DNA of 64,000 bases from Tetragonia tetragonoides (Eukaryota > Streptophyta > Magnoliopsida > Caryophyllales > Aizoaceae), in the NCBI GenBank assembly GCA_038025085.1, contig CM076139.1, positions 16,819,307 through 16,883,306 on the forward strand, given 5' to 3'. A model generated the notes under the pieces. That model worked only from the letters and a program-made list of their open reading frames with translations, was not told the DNA's origin and searched no databases. Below, one piece after another: positions 49,767 to 62,333 of the stretch (position 1 is the stretch's first letter; every line of letters starts with the position of its first letter). The translations under genes were made by a program, and so were the position numbers.

Positions 49767-51874
49767 ATTGCTCCCGATTGTTCTATCATTTGATAATCTG
49801 AGTTCTTTTTTGATAAATGATCACTCAATGGAAATGTACCAGACTGTTGTTGTTGTTTTCTGTGTATTATGAACGCCTGAATACAACTGGCTTCATATAT
49901 GGTTCTTCTAAGGCTACGGTTTTTTTTTTTTTTTGTTTTTGAAGAAATGGGTGTTGGAAGTAAGTGTAGAATTTTCAATTCTGAAGAGTAATTGTAACTG
50001 ATAATTGCATTAAATTCAAGTTCATTTGTGCTGTTGAACTTCGAATTCAGTGTCGGTTTTACATTCAAATTTCATGGGTCATTCAGAGTATTGTATATAT
50101 GGTTGCAACATAGCATATGGGGATTGTAGCCAATTTGCATTGACCTTGAATCTTAATTATTGAATGAGTACTGTGGGAGAACCATATGCGTTTTTAGCAG
50201 GATGCCAATACGCTCTGCCACTGCCACTTACTAGAAACATTGTTATCTTGTTCAGGGTATTTTATGAAAGTCTTAGTGAAGTAGTTGGTGTGTATGCTTC
50301 AACAGCTTCATTTTAGTTAAAACCAATTTGCAGCTTTTTCTTGTGGTTTCTTTGCATTTGTAATCATTCTGATTTCTTTTGTATAAATTCCCTTAGATCG
50401 ATGTCGCTAGTATTCCCTTGAAAGCCATTATATGGTCTGGTTAATTGAACTCTGAAGGGTTGAAAGAATTTTGAAAAACTTCAGAAACATCTTGATTCTA
50501 ATTTCATCAAGAAACAGCAATAAAGGTCCGTCCAATATTTGAGGTATGGGGGTTTGTTTGATATATCAGCATGGTTAGGGATGTTTTGTTGTCCAAGCCT
50601 ACATTCTTCCTTTTGATTCTTGGCACATGCTTTTGGTTTGCACTTGTTTTCCTCCCTGTTGAAATCTTTTGGTTATTATCAATCCAAATTCTTTTTTTCC
50701 CTTCAAGTATGGAAAGAGATTTGGGTGGCTGCTGGGGAGGCTCAGGCTTAAGGGGAAAAACATGAATTGTCAGTAAAATCCTGAGCTAACCCTGTTGGTT
50801 TTGGAAGTTGCAGATTGCAGTCCTGTTCCTTTCAAATATTTCTGTAGGGAATTGCAATGTCTTCTAATCTACCACACTATCCTTTCCATGCAACTAGTCT
50901 TTTGACACAATATGCCATGTGGTGCTTGTGCTAAAGAGTATCCTGTACCTGTCAGATTATTCATCCTCCAAAATTTGGTTTATTGTGACCCATTGGATGA
51001 GTATGAGCCATTAAAATAATAATATGTGAACTCTTGATGCTGATTTTTTCGGCTACCAAGCTTAGAAATTTGAACTCATGCATGACATGAACTTTGTAGG
51101 TCGAAATCTTATATAAAATGTGTATATCGAGAGGTAAACTTCTACCAGGTGCATGCTTTGACCCTTCAAGTGATGAGAATGTAGGCTTGCATAATGCATG
51201 TTAAAGCTAGTTTTTGATCTCTCTCTGTTTTTCCCCCTCTCTCAAACCTAGATTATTAGTTTATCTTTCTTGGTGATAAGACAATTGGCTATTTATGAAA
51301 TTATTTTTCTATGACCCCATAATTGTCTTGTGGCCAACAGGATACACTGGTATGTATTAGCAGTTAAATTTGTTTATTTCTATGTTGTAGGACTTTCCTT
51401 TTATACAACAGATAAGACCCTTACAGAAGCATTCTCACAGTATGGGCAGGTGATAGAAGGTACTTTCAATAACATCTTCCCAAATAGAAAAATTCATGAC
51501 TAAAAAACAATCTTGCCATTTTATCTCAGTTCCTGGTAACTTATGTTGTTATTTAAATGTTGTCTCATTTTGGCAGCTAAAATTGTCCAAGACCGTGTCT
51601 CAGAGAGATCTAAGGGCTTCGGATTTGTAACTTTTGCATCAGAAGATGAAGCAGATAAAGCCGTGACAGAGATGAATGGAAATGTATGTTTATTGTATAG
51701 TTGACTGCTCATTTATTTCTCTGCATTACAAAATGTGATTCTTGAATGCAAGCTAAACTTGTGCAAAACTGGCAGCAATTACATGGGCGGGTTATCTATG
51801 TAGATCATGCTAAGCCCAAGACCGATTTTTCTGGTGGCATGCCAATAGCACGAGGACCTCCTGATAACAAATGA
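49415..51874 (+). CDS. Small organellar RRM RNA-binding protein (AT5G06210/S-RBP11-like)
   Basis: Four coding exons read by hand: 49415-49571, 51391-51459, 51577-51683 and 51776-51874, all GT/AG with consistent phase, 143 codons. Residues 1-47 are Arg/Ser-rich without acidic residues ([25 protein letters not shown]), a probable mitochondrial or plastid presequence. A single RRM spans about residues 48-125, with RNP2 LFVGGL (49-54) and RNP1 KGFGFVTF (88-95). The tail is short and ends [13 protein letters not shown]; the Arabidopsis S-RBP11 family member AT5G06210, as I remember it, has a similar PIARGPPD tail and RGVASKLF lead-in. Expected role: RNA binding, possibly in organellar RNA processing or editing. 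The start is the first ATG in frame. Intron 1 (1.8 kb) contains a poly(T) tract at 49723-49759. No damage is seen. Confidence 0.9.
49723..49759. repeat. Poly(T) tract in RRM gene intron 1
   Basis: A run of about 37 T on the coding strand, possibly a reversed poly(A) tail of a small retroelement or a simple slippage tract. No flanking element was identified. Confidence 0.85.
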
Positions 51875-52559
51875 TGCTGAATTTCTTGGCGAATATGTAA
51901 ATTGCACCTTAACTTATTGAGGGAATAAAGCAGCTACCACTTATTCCTTGGGAAAACACTCGTAGTCTAGAGACAGTGGATAAGAAAAACTTGCTCTATG
52001 AAGTCAAGAGAGGTTTCCAATGTTAATTAGAGTCAAGCTTTATGTTTGAAACCGTATTGCATTGGAGTCGGGACACTACAGAAATATCTGTATCTTAGCC
52101 CTTATGCTGCCAAGATTATACATTGCTTTGAGAAAGGATAAGCTAAATCTCAAATGTTTAAGATATTCTAGATCATGTATGAACTAGGAAGATATTATGT
52201 ATGATTCTCCTTGGCTGAACAATGCCGAGTATTATACTCTGTAGCATTTTATAGAGATTCTAGTTTGTCAGTAAAGAATTCATGTCAGGCAGCTCTGTCA
52301 AGACTGCCCCCTATTTGGGTTGAGCAATATCCGAAATGGGAAAGGCCGAAATATAGTGAACGTCGGTTGCTGGAAGGAGTTGTGCCGCCTTCTTCAGTCC
52401 CTCTTCCCTCCCATCCCTCCCTCGAGCAGTCGAGTGTAGTTGTAATTGTGTCTTGTGGTATATGTTGCCTTTTCGCAATAACTTCTGTTGTATGTCTAGA
52501 TCCACTAGTCCAGAACTCTATGGTGTCTTGTGTTACTTGTGTTACTTGTGTATGTGTAA
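51875..52559 (+). other. Probable 3' untranslated region of the RRM gene and flank
   Basis: It follows the stop codon. An open frame at 52211-52723 runs through it but continues into the Helitron end and has no recognisable domain. The polyadenylation site is not fixed. Confidence 0.35.
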
Positions 52560-52600
52560 TTAGGTTAGTACCCGTGCGATGCACGGCTGTGACTAAAATT
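52560..52600 (-). mobile_element. Helitron-like 3' terminus downstream of the RRM gene
   Basis: The reverse strand reads hairpin GCCGTGCATCGCACGGG, then TACTAACCTAA next to host T, matching a Helitron CTRR end. The other terminus was not found. Confidence 0.5.
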
Positions 52601-54086
52601 ATTGATCACGTATCAATTATGTTAAAAATCAAAAGTATCCTAATGAAAGTATCTTACATAAATAAAAACATTTTAATTGCAATTTGCATACTTAACGGCG
52701 TTGACGTATTGATATTTTTTTAATTTATATTATTTATGTTACCTAATGTCTTGTAGGAGAATATAATTTCCAAACATAAAAATTTTTAGAAAATAAGTAA
52801 TATCCTAAGTCCAAAGCATGTACTTCTATCATTTAATTCTTTTCATTAGCATGAGTCCATTTCCACCATCGGTCATCACCAACACCAAAATAGTATAATC
52901 GATAAAGAACAAAAACATTAAACGCTCCATAGATCACTTGGATGTTTAGAGGGCCAAACTTTAAAACAAAATAAAAGTTCCAAAGTTTGTGATGCCAAGC
53001 AGTAGTTATTTTGGTAGGAAGTATTCTTACACAATCTAATGAACGTCAAGAAAATATACTATACACAACTATGATGAGAAATCTCTTGCACTATAGCCAA
53101 CTCTAGTTGATCCTCTTCTTCGCTTGCTAAACGGTACATAAAACCACCTCAGCTTGTTAGCTGAAATAACCAAATCATCTGCAACTCTATTTCACGTTTT
53201 AGATATGGGAAGATGGTCACCTACATTCATGGATCAACCATGTTTGAGTTAGTAATCAGCTAATGCATAACTTTACTCAGAGTTACAAAGACTAACCATG
53301 ATAAATAAAAAAATATCGCCAAGTGTAATCAGATACTTAAGAAGGGGAGGTGAAGTATGGCCTTCAGATTGGAGAATGATAACTAAATTGATCCCTTCAA
53401 AAATCATAAAGAACGTCTAGTAAATAGATCAGCTCAACCCTACATTAAACATAAGGAGTATTTAATAAATTGGCTGAGCAATTCAGCTCTTTTCTCACCT
53501 AATAAACAAAAATCAAATCCAATGGCTGGGCACCCAGAAAATACATGAGTCCCAAAGACCTATGAACCAAAAAATACAAAACCAAATCTCATCATATTTC
53601 TATAAACAATGCTCAACATAGAACAGAATTCAGAAACATTAAAAACATAAGAACACTGATCATGATCAAAATTAAATGAGATCCGAAGCATCAAAGATCA
53701 TAGCACAGTTGAATTGATTTGCAACTGAACTCGATAACGCACAAATTTTCTGGATAACTGAAACTATAGATTTGAGAAACCTACCACCAAGAGCAGATGA
53801 TTATAACTGGGAAGCAATAACACACAAATTATCAATGTACATATGCAACTGATGGATAAGCAAAGATTAAGCAACTTACCAAAAACTATAGTAGCCAAAT
53901 TGAAGTATGGAAAGCAAAATTGAATCAGCACATATTCAACAGTAAATTGAGACAAAGTATTTAAGAAAAAAGAGGAGCATTAGACTGAGTAATAGTAGTG
54001 AACAAAACGACGCAGGCATGAGTGGTTGGTTCAAATTGCTCTGTAGTTTTTCTTTCTTCAGCCACATGCCATTTCCTAACAGGTAA
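52601..54086. other. AT-rich DNA, no gene recognised
   Basis: Short frames only. Part may belong to the Helitron ending at 52560. Confidence 0.4.
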
Positions 54087-54094
54087 GCTAGGAG

Positions 54095-54740
54095 TAGGGA
54101 TGGCAGTGGGGAGGGTACAGGTGGATACCGCCCCGCATCCGCTTCAGTTGGGGCGGGGATGGGGGAGCGCTAGGTGGGGATGGGGCGGGGATGGTTTTGA
54201 TAAAGTAAAAGGTTCCACTACACATCCACCTCCGCCCCGCATCCGCTTCATACAAATGCTCACCACCATTGTTCCCCCTCATTTTATATATTCACATATG
54301 TTTGATTAGTGAATATTATTATTGTTTTTTAGATAAGGTTCCACTACACATCCGCTGTGCCGAAATTCTAACAATACCCACATAAAAATAAAAATGTCAC
54401 ATATAAATATATAAAATCTTATTTTACCAAATATGTAAAATTGTCTACTGCTATTGTTTATCAAAAATGTCAAATTTTTCCTTGCAAATTATCTTAGGGT
54501 GAATATGAGGTAGATCCAGATGTGGGCTTCGTTTCTTTTCGAGCGGATATAAAGTGGATATGGATACCCTCCCGATAAATGGAGTGGAGGTGGATACCCG
54601 CCGGGTAAGTGAGGCGGAGGTGGATTTAGGATCTCCAACCTGTGGCGGGGATGGGACGGATGGCGGAATCAAAATATTCAGGTGGGTATGGGGATGGATC
54701 TACCTATATCCACTACCGCCCCGTCCCATTGTCATCCCTA
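54095..54740. mobile_element. Non-autonomous hAT element with GGGGCGGGGATGG repeats
   Basis: Inverted ends TAGGGATGGCA and TGTCATCCCTA are flanked by 8-bp duplications GCTAGGAG (54087-54094) and GTTAGGAG (54741-54748), one mismatch. Both arms are rich in GGGGATGG/GGTGGATACC repeats. No transposase. Confidence 0.8.
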
Positions 54741-54868
54741 GTTAGGAGGTCTTGGAGGTATTTCATTGATCATGACAATTGGTGACACTAACAAATGCCG
54801 TACTTCAGTCTCTTACTTGCCCGTTGCCAAACGAATCGTGAAACTAGTTATTGACTTGAGTAGGTACT

Positions 54869-55063
54869 GTATAAGACGATCCAAAGTAATAATTTTTATT
54901 CAAAATGTAACCGTTTTTGTGTGAAAAGTAACACCTTTTATCTAAAAAGTAACAATATTTTTTCCACAGTCAAAAGTGTTTTAAAAACACTTTTTTAGTT
55001 CAAAAGTAATATATTTGGTTCAAAATATATCAGCCGTCTCAGCCTGAGACCATCTCATATAAG
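54869..55063. mobile_element. AGACGGTCTCA-type MITE
   Basis: The left end TATAAGACGATCC and right end GAGACCATCTCATATAAG are imperfect inverted repeats. The interior has short repeats (AAAAGTAACA, TTCAAAATGTAAC). A relative of the elements at about 6910 and 29592. Confidence 0.5.
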
Positions 55064-55268
55064 TTTTTGCCTATTAACTTACACAGTCACCTACTGCTTA
55101 AACCCTGCCCACTAGTCACTAGGGAGGATCACTTGCTATCCATTGTTAGGAAAAGTCTATGATTAGTTGTTGAAGTGATGCCATGGCGGTGGAAGTTTCA
55201 AATTCACAAACTACTTACTTCAATTGTCTCTTTTAAACTACTAATTAAGATGTAACCAAATAAAAAAC

Positions 55269-55520
55269 TACTCCCTCTGTCCCGTGATTACGTTGTCAAT
55301 TGCTTTTTGGAGGTCAAACTTTATAAACTTTGGCCGTTAATTTATGAAAAAATACAAAGATTTAAAATGTAAAAAATTTATTGTTAAGTTCATTTTTAAT
55401 AGTAGTTTTAAAAAATTATATTTTTATATTCATAGATTTATAGTTATTTATGGTCAAAATTATGCCTTGGAGACCGCGATGAAGTAATTGACAACGTAAT
55501 CATGGGACGGAGGGAGTACT
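55269..55520. mobile_element. Complete Stowaway MITE
   Basis: It begins CTCCCTCTGTCCCGTGATTA and ends TAATCATGGGACGGAGGGAG, with TA on both flanks. The inverted arms extend well inwards (ACGTTGTCAATTGCTTTT against GTAATTGACAACGT). Confidence 0.9.
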
Positions 55521-57954
55521 AATTAAGAAAAAAAAATGATAAATTATTTGATTGGTACATTGATTATTCCTTTAGGCTTTCATGCTTTGTTCCCTGCTGG
55601 ACAACCCAAAAATAACCTTCCCAACAAAAAAACAACAAACAAAAAGGGGGGAAAAAATGCAAAAAAGAGATCTCTATAATGTTACGACTTATGAGCAATA
55701 TTGCTAAATTGTCCAACCTGAATCCACTTTGGGTAGATATGTTGCCAATATACGGACTATATTCATGCATACAAATACATAACACAGACACTTGTAATCC
55801 TTTTAAAATTGGCCATATATGTCACGTTTTTAGGAGTTTACAAGCTGTAGGAGAGAAAATGAAAAAGAAATCCTAGGTGTAATTAGCAGTGCAGGCTTAT
55901 GATGTCTTAGCTGAATTTTTAGTGTCCTTTATCTCCTAGGTAGAAATTATAGACACAATTGCTTATCCTTGTTCATTGAATATGTGAATTTGTGCCTTTA
56001 ACTGGAATTTTGATTATAAATCTTTTGGTGAGAAGATTTTCATCTTTTTATATGCTCAGCCTTTAATTAGACTTATGTATGTTTCTGGTGTTATTTCTAA
56101 ATTTTGTTGTGTAGTGTATTGAAGTCTAACATGAGAGGGGAGATGTGGATTCTTATGTTCTGTAGTTTGTTTATGAGAGTAAGATTGATTTTCTTTGCTG
56201 TTTGTGTATTATGCACATACATTAGGAGTATATATCATGGATCTACATAATAATATACCCATAGTCGCTAAAAAGTCTTAATCATTCTGCTGTATTCATA
56301 TTCATGTGCTCTTTAACATTGAACTATCACTCTCGAGTTGATGCGGAGTAAATGATATTCACTATTGACGTAATAGCCTTTACCATTGTTTGGCTAATTT
56401 TGTGGCTTTTTAGGTTGTGTATCTGTTGGAAAAAGAATACTGTGATTGTTGTCATTTTACTCCACTATGTTTGTGAAATTGTGGTTATTTGTCATGTCAC
56501 GTTGTTGCAGTCCCGTCTCCATACAAATTTACATTTGATTAGCTCTTAAGTCTTAACTACACAGTTACACACGCTTTATGTAAGTCAACAACTTGCTCAT
56601 AATCATGATCTGTCAACCAAAAACAGATGTTTTGGTTTGTAATCTTTACTGTACATAATAGAATTCAAAATTCGATATTGTAATTCTTAAATTGAGATCT
56701 TATTTATTCTCTTATTATGTTAGCACTTTGAATTTGTGTTTAACTCACTTAGGGGGACGCACGCGTTCCAACAACTAGTATTTATATATACATATCTCGA
56801 AAGGTACATGAATTAAATTCATGTTTATAGATATTATCTTTTATTTGCAATGGAGTGGTTGGTTACGTTAGGATAGTTGTTCCATCAGTTTGTCATGCTA
56901 TTAGGCGTGAAAATGGTGAAAGCCTTTTCCCACTAAAATTTGTGCTTAAATTTTACCACGCTTTTGAGTGAGGTGAATTTTTTTCCCTGCTTATTTTTTA
57001 CCACGCTTTGGAGTGTGGTAAATGTTTTTTGAAGTGCTTTACAATATGAATATGATGAGTATGGTAAATGTTTTTTGAAGTGCTTTTCGATATGAATATG
57101 ATGCATGGTGTAAATATCATTATTTTTGGCGATGTGTAGAATATTACATTTCGATTTTGAAAATACGACAAAGATCAAGTTATAACGCCAATGAAACTCT
57201 AGCTATTTATCACAAGTCAAACTTTCAAGTTTTTTTTTTTTAATTTACATTAATAATAGATTTAATGATGTGGCATGCCTCAAAACTCTTAAATATGTCA
57301 GCTTTATATATAGACATAGATAGATTTATCAACAAAGGTCATATAAGCCATTAACGTTGTCCATCTTGGCTATGTAGAGTTGTAGATCATCGGCGTTGAA
57401 AATTGGTCATACAATTAATTTTAATGTTAATTGTGAATCAGAAAGACAGCAATGGTAAAGTTGTAGGAATGAACTCTACTCAGTTTGCTTCTTGTCAAAT
57501 TCCCTATTCGTAAGTATCTCACTCACCCTTGAAGTAACGATTCTTGTACAATTTTTGAATTCCTTCCTACCTCGTCTTTTATTCTAATTTAGCCTTGAAG
57601 TTGTGGAAGTTGAACTGTTGGAGTTGTTTTCAATTGTCACTGATTGCGACCGTGGTATTAAGGAGAGCACCAGTCTACATGACACCATTGAAGTTACCAA
57701 CTTAAGTACCGTTGAGATCTTCAATAAAAGTGTAGGTAATGAGGTGGACTTAGAGCTGCATGACAACGTTATCCCTTTATTGGTAACCCCCTCCATGGTA
57801 GTTTCTTAGTTGAAAGACGAATTATAGTTCAACTCGATCTCAGAGATGCTAAAAATGGTGTTACCATAGTCCAACATTGAAAGTAAGGTATCGTGGTATG
57901 ATCGACGTTTATGTTCCATTATTCCTGGTGAGAATGGTGGGTGGTACGCAGTGT
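55521..57954. other. Spacer, no gene recognised
   Basis: Open frames up to 81 codons. One at 57603-57809 (+, MEVELLELFSIVTDCDRGIK start) is acidic and resembles nothing I know. Helitron-family blocks recur at about 56990-57320 (TTTTTGAAGTGCTTTTCGAT, GATGTGGCATGCCTCAAAAC). Confidence 0.4.
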
Positions 57955-59320
57955 GATTTTATGAATTTCCATTGAGGGATATATGTATATTATTTACATT
58001 ATATATTGAGAGGTTACAGAGACAGAGTAGGATTACAAGATAATGGGCCCTGTATACAAATCTAAGCCTAATAGGTTGGGTTGGGTTGGGTTGGGTTGGG
58101 GCCGATGGGTCGTCGAGGAGGAGGTGAGAGAGATGGGAGTCATTGTCGTCATCGAGGAAGTCATAGGAGGCGGGGGACGGTGTAGAGACACTGGAGAAAG
58201 GGAAGGAGGTCTCATCGAAGACAACGCGACGAGAGATGATAATTTTGCGTGAGGCAAGATCAAGACAACGGTACCCGCGATGTTGGGCCGGGTAGCCAAG
58301 GAAGACACAAGGAGTTGAACGGGGAGCAAGTTTGTGGGGAGTGGAGGATGAGAAATTGGGGTAGCAAAGGGAGCCAAAAACTCGGAGGTGGGAGTAAGAT
58401 GGAGGCTTTTCAAATAGGCGAGTGAAATGTATTTGATTTGAGAAGGCAGTGGAAAGGAGAATATTGAGAAGATAGGCGCCCATATGGAGGACTTCGACCC
58501 AATAGGTGTAAGGAATGTTGGCTTGAAAGAGAAGAGTGCGCACGACATTATTAATGGTACGTATCATGCGTTCGGATTTCCCATTTTAGAAGTGGACAAC
58601 CATTCCATGAGAATCAAAGAGTTTAAGTAGAGGTTCATTGTCAAATTCCCCCTGTGGTCACATTGGAAAGCTTATATTTCATAGTTAAATTGAGTATGAA
58701 CATAGGCGCGAAAATGAAGGAATTTAGAGAATGCCTCACTTTTGCGACGTAATGGATAGACCCATAAAAATTGAGAATAATGGTCCAAAAATATAACATA
58801 ATTGCGTATGCCACTAACACTGGGAATAGGGATGTAATGTCAAAAGGAGAGTGAACAGTAGATAAAGAGGAATAAAAAGGAAGTCTAACATGTTTTCCTA
58901 ATTAACAAGCATGACATAAAGACGAGGCAGTAGTGTCCCCATTACATTCAATTAAACCGTTTTTAGACAAAGACTTAATGATAGACTTGCCGAGGTGACC
59001 CAAACATTGATGCCAAGTTGAACTACTGTAGGTGAGGAAAGTTGTTGGAGATGTGGAGGTGGAAAAATTGGTGGTGACTGGATAGAGATCTCCGGTGCTA
59101 TCACATTGGAGGAGATGGTGCTTCGTCATGAAATCCTTCACAGAAAAACCATAAGGGTCAAATTCAACGGAAGCGAAATTATCCCTAACAAATTTACGAA
59201 CAGAGACAAGGTTTTTGATGATTTGAGGAGCAACACAGACATTTTGGAGGTGGAGGGGACGGGTGGAGGAAGGATTATAAGAATTGCCCATACATGTCAC
59301 AGGTATTTGTAAACACCAAA
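57955..59320 (-). pseudogene. Internally deleted Ty1/copia retrotransposon (GAG-pre-integrase and integrase)
   Basis: The reverse strand gives, in order, the end of the protease region (VTCMGNS), the GAG-pre-integrase domain (NLVSVRKFVRDNF, STWHQCLGHLGKSIIKSL, then CHAC), a frameshifted integrase core (HYSQFLWVYPLRRKSE, CDQGEFDNEPLLKLFDSHG, NGKSERMIRTINNVVRTLL, YWVEVLHMGAYLLN) and the post-core segment (LRVFGSLCYPNF, PRSTPCVFLGYP). The reading then jumps at a (TTGGG)n tract (58076-58104) into LTR-like sequence ending CTCAATGGAAATTC, so RT and RNase H are deleted. A stop replaces the residue before NGKSER. It is dead. Confidence 0.85.
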
Positions 59321-60537
59321 ATCGGTTCCCCCTTTTTCAATGCCCAATGATGATAACCTATAACAAACATAATGAATTGAATGTCAATGCTCGAAATACT
59401 GGTGCTTATTTGTGTCCCATTATCTATATTTATTCTGGACCCTTCACATTTCCATACCATCAAATAGCCCTTTCCGTAAGCTTTCCAACGCTATCTCATT
59501 TGTCCCAAACGGATATCGGAGTCAAAAGTTATGCTTTAATGAAGTTACAGGCTAAAAACGATGTTCTCATACCCCCCTATCACTGTTTAAGACTGATTTT
59601 TTAACTAGTATAGGAACTCCAATTAGTTTGTGAACATAATTAAGCAGTGCAGACTGTTGATTAACAAATCGGATTGGGAAGTTTTCTTTCGTCATATATA
59701 TAGGGAGGCGAAAAGGTTGTTGAGTTTATGAAAACCCCCCGCATGAGATGGCCAGGATCCTTGAGGAAGATGCAATAGGACTAGGAAGGCCAAGTAGGAT
59801 TCATTGTTAGTTTTTTTAGTTTGGTTGTTTGTTTTCTTTCATGGGGCTATGCCCCTCATTCACACCAAAAGAATTTAACTATAATAGGGACTCTATTTTT
59901 TGTTTTATATTTTTTAAAACTTTTCTTATATTTTTCCCTCAAATTAAAGGGGTATATGAATTTTTTTTGCTCGTCAACTAGTACAGGAACTTAGGAAGTC
60001 AGTCTTCTACTATATATTGCATACGAATTACCAAATACTTCAAAATCACTAACATGAAGAATTATACTAAAAACAACAATAACATAAATATCATCATAGT
60101 TCACATTCTACTTTTGTTTTTCGATCACGAATACGAAGTATTATTTGGTTCTTTTAAAAGTTGCACCTCCATAGATAGAACTTGAAAGCAGAAAAGCTCA
60201 TTCCCGTTCGAATAACATCACAAACATCTCATTTTTAACAGCCATTTAAAATCCAAATAATTACGCTCATACAAGTATATATATTAAACATGATGATAAA
60301 AAAAAAATTGTATATACATACATTAAACCTGACATTGTACCCAAACACCTATATGAAGTACGACTTTGGCTGGTATTGAGAGAAGAGCACCTATGTGAAG
60401 CAAGACTTTCAAGATTCTAGAGATTTCAACACAGGACTATAAGATCGCCTTAATTGTACTTTCCATATAGTATGAATTCAATTCAACTACTCTTGTGCCT
60501 ATATTACTTTGCTTACTGCTTTTCTTTTTTTAAATAA
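59321..60537. other. Spacer, no gene recognised
   Basis: AT-rich. A 106-codon frame at 59284-59604 overlaps the copia edge and has no recognisable domain. Confidence 0.4.
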
Positions 60538-60570
60538 CTAGTCTTTGTCCGTGCAATGCACATGATATTT
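60538..60570 (-). mobile_element. Helitron-like 3' terminus beside the U2-like array
   Basis: CTAG after host A at 60538, then GTCCGTGCAATGCAC, i.e. on the reverse strand a GTGCATTGCAC hairpin followed by CTAG. It is the same form as the proven terminus at 46611. The opposite end was not identified. Confidence 0.55.
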
Positions 60571-60744
60571 AAAGTAAAAAAATACAATAGTATAATGAGA
60601 TTTGAAGGTATTTAGAATATTTAGTAACCATTTTATTTGTCCAAAATAATATATGTCATAAAATTAGTAATAATGTCATAAAATATGATGATGATGCTCT
60701 ACTAATTCATCTTAGCTAATGGGATGATCAATCGAACATCTATG

Positions 60745-60831
60745 TGTAATAATGCCCACATATAAGATATTAGGTCCCTTATTATATATATTTGACCTTA
60801 ATTAGCTAAAGGTAAGGCCAAGAAAGGTTAT
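60745..60831 (-). pseudogene. U2 snRNA-like pseudogene, longest copy
   Basis: Starts ATAACCTTTCTTGGCCTT, then TTAGCTAA, and further on TAATATCTTATATGTGGGC, corresponding to U2 nt 1 to about 70 (U2 5' end, branch-site-recognition region and start of stem-loop II). The TATA-like GGTATAAAAG lies at 60857-60866, 35 bp upstream. The GTAGTATCTG recognition stretch is not conserved. Confidence 0.6.
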
Positions 60832-61045
60832 GTTTGGGCTTCTACTTTGATTGAGACTTTTATACCTCTTTCATGCTTTATTTAAAGTTTTTTTTTTCTA
60901 TATTGTTTTGTTTTTTTATCAGATTTCTTCTATATTGTTTGTTAAAATAGATCTTTCTATTAGATAGGATCTAGAAAATAACAAATAAATGGCGGAAAAG
61001 AATTATAGCGACACCCTTTTTTTCGTGTGCTATATAATTTGAAAA

Positions 61046-61077
61046 ATTAATTTAAGCTAAAAGGCCAAGTAATATGT
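61046..61077 (-). pseudogene. U2 snRNA-like fragment
   Basis: CTTGGCCTTTTAGCTTAAAT matches the U2 5' stem-loop I and flank. Its USE is at 61128-61139; about 20 bp of the usual promoter spacing appears deleted. Confidence 0.55.
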
Positions 61078-61440
61078 GCTTTGCTTCAATTTATGTTCTT
61101 TACTTCATTACTAATTACTGAGTTCTTCGATGTGGGACTCATAGTATTTAAGTAAACTTTTTTTTTGTGTGTATTTTACAAATGTATGCTTTGTACTTTT
61201 TTTGAGCTACTACTTTTATATTAGCTATTTGCGTTTTCCACTACTTTTCATACCGATGTGGGACTATTAGTTATACTTCATTTTAAAATATTGTTTGTTA
61301 AAATAGATCTATTAGGTAAGATCTAAAAAATAAAATATTAATGGCGAAAAAGAATTGTAGTTTGAAGGGACACCTTTTTCTTCTTGTGCTATATAGTTTG
61401 AAAATTTAAATTAGTATCATTGTTGACGACAAGCTAACAA

Positions 61441-61485
61441 AACAGATACTACACTTTCATCTACGTTAAAGGGCTAAGTGAGATG
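61441..61485 (-). pseudogene. U2 snRNA-like fragment with canonical promoter spacing
   Basis: Reverse strand: CTTAGCCCTTTAACGTAGAT followed by GAAAGTGTAGTATCTGTTTT. The GTGTAGTATCTGTT tract equals the U2 region that contains the branch-site recognition sequence. USE 61556-61567, TATA CTTATATAAG at about 61512-61523, and RNA-like start about 70 bp from the USE. Confidence 0.7.
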
Positions 61486-61904
61486 TGATTTACTTCAAGT
61501 GTCACCCTCTATTCTTATATAAGTTCTTTACTTCACTACTACTTACTTAGTTTTTTGATGTGGGACTCATAGTACTTTTGAGAAGTAGTATGTATTACAA
61601 AGGTATGCTTTGTACTTGTATTAATCTATTGACCCTCTACTTTTATATTAGCTATCTGCGTTTTCCACTACTTTTCATACCGATGTGGGACTATTAGTTA
61701 TACTTCATTATAAAAAGTTTTTTCTTTCTATATTGTTTTTTTTTGTCGGCTTTCTATATTGTTTGTTAAAATAGATCTATTAGGTAAGATTTAAAAAAAT
61801 AAAAAATAAATGGCGAAAAATAATTGTTGTTTGTAGGGCCACCTTTTTCTTCTTGTGCTATATAATTTGAAAAATTAAATTAGTATCATTGTTGGCGACT
61901 GGCT

Positions 61905-61955
61905 AACAAAACATATACTACACTTTCATCTACGCAAAAGGGCTAAGTGAGATGT
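61905..61955 (-). pseudogene. U2 snRNA-like fragment
   Basis: Reverse strand: CTTAGCCCTTTTGCGTAGAT followed by GAAAGTGTAGTATATGTTTT. The recognition tract has one change compared with 61441-61485. USE 62028-62039 has one mismatch. Confidence 0.65.
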
Positions 61956-62271
61956 GCTTTGCTTCATGTTTCACCCTCTGTTCTTATTTATGTTCTTTAC
62001 TTCACTAATAATACCTACTTAATTTTTCGATGCGGGACTTATAATACTTTTGACAAGTAAAAGTTTTTGTCTTCCCTTTTTTGTTTCTTTTCTGTGTTTA
62101 AAATTGGCATATTACGTTAATTTTGTGAATAATGTGTGAACCTTGAGCATGGTGTCTTTCAAGTAGAGTTTATTGTCGTTGAAAATTAAGAAAAAAAAAA
62201 ATGACTAACTTAATATGTAAAGGCAACTTTGGTTTTTGAGTGACCCATTGCCCATGGAATATCTAACTAAT

Positions 62272-62333
62272 TGCCTAATATTAAACTGATGATACTACAC
62301 TTCATTTTAGCCTAAAGACCAAACAATTAATGT
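62272..62333 (-). pseudogene. U2 snRNA-like fragment
   Basis: Reverse strand: TTTGGTCTTTAGGCTAAAAT, then GAAGTGTAGTATC, then ATCAGTTTAATAT, covering U2 nt of about 10-60 with a gap after GTATC. USE 62403-62414; TATA-like GTATAAAATT about 33 bp on. Confidence 0.7.

Noticed and set aside
52211..52723. 170-codon frame as a gene
   Set aside because: It lies in the RRM gene 3' flank, has no domain, and crosses a Helitron terminus.
56773..56790. CTAG as another Helitron end
   Set aside because: No hairpin follows at the expected distance.
58074..58105. GGGTT repeats resembling an interstitial telomere
   Set aside because: The plant telomere unit is TTTAGGG; this is TTGGG and falls in the copia reading frame (Pro-Thr-Gln).
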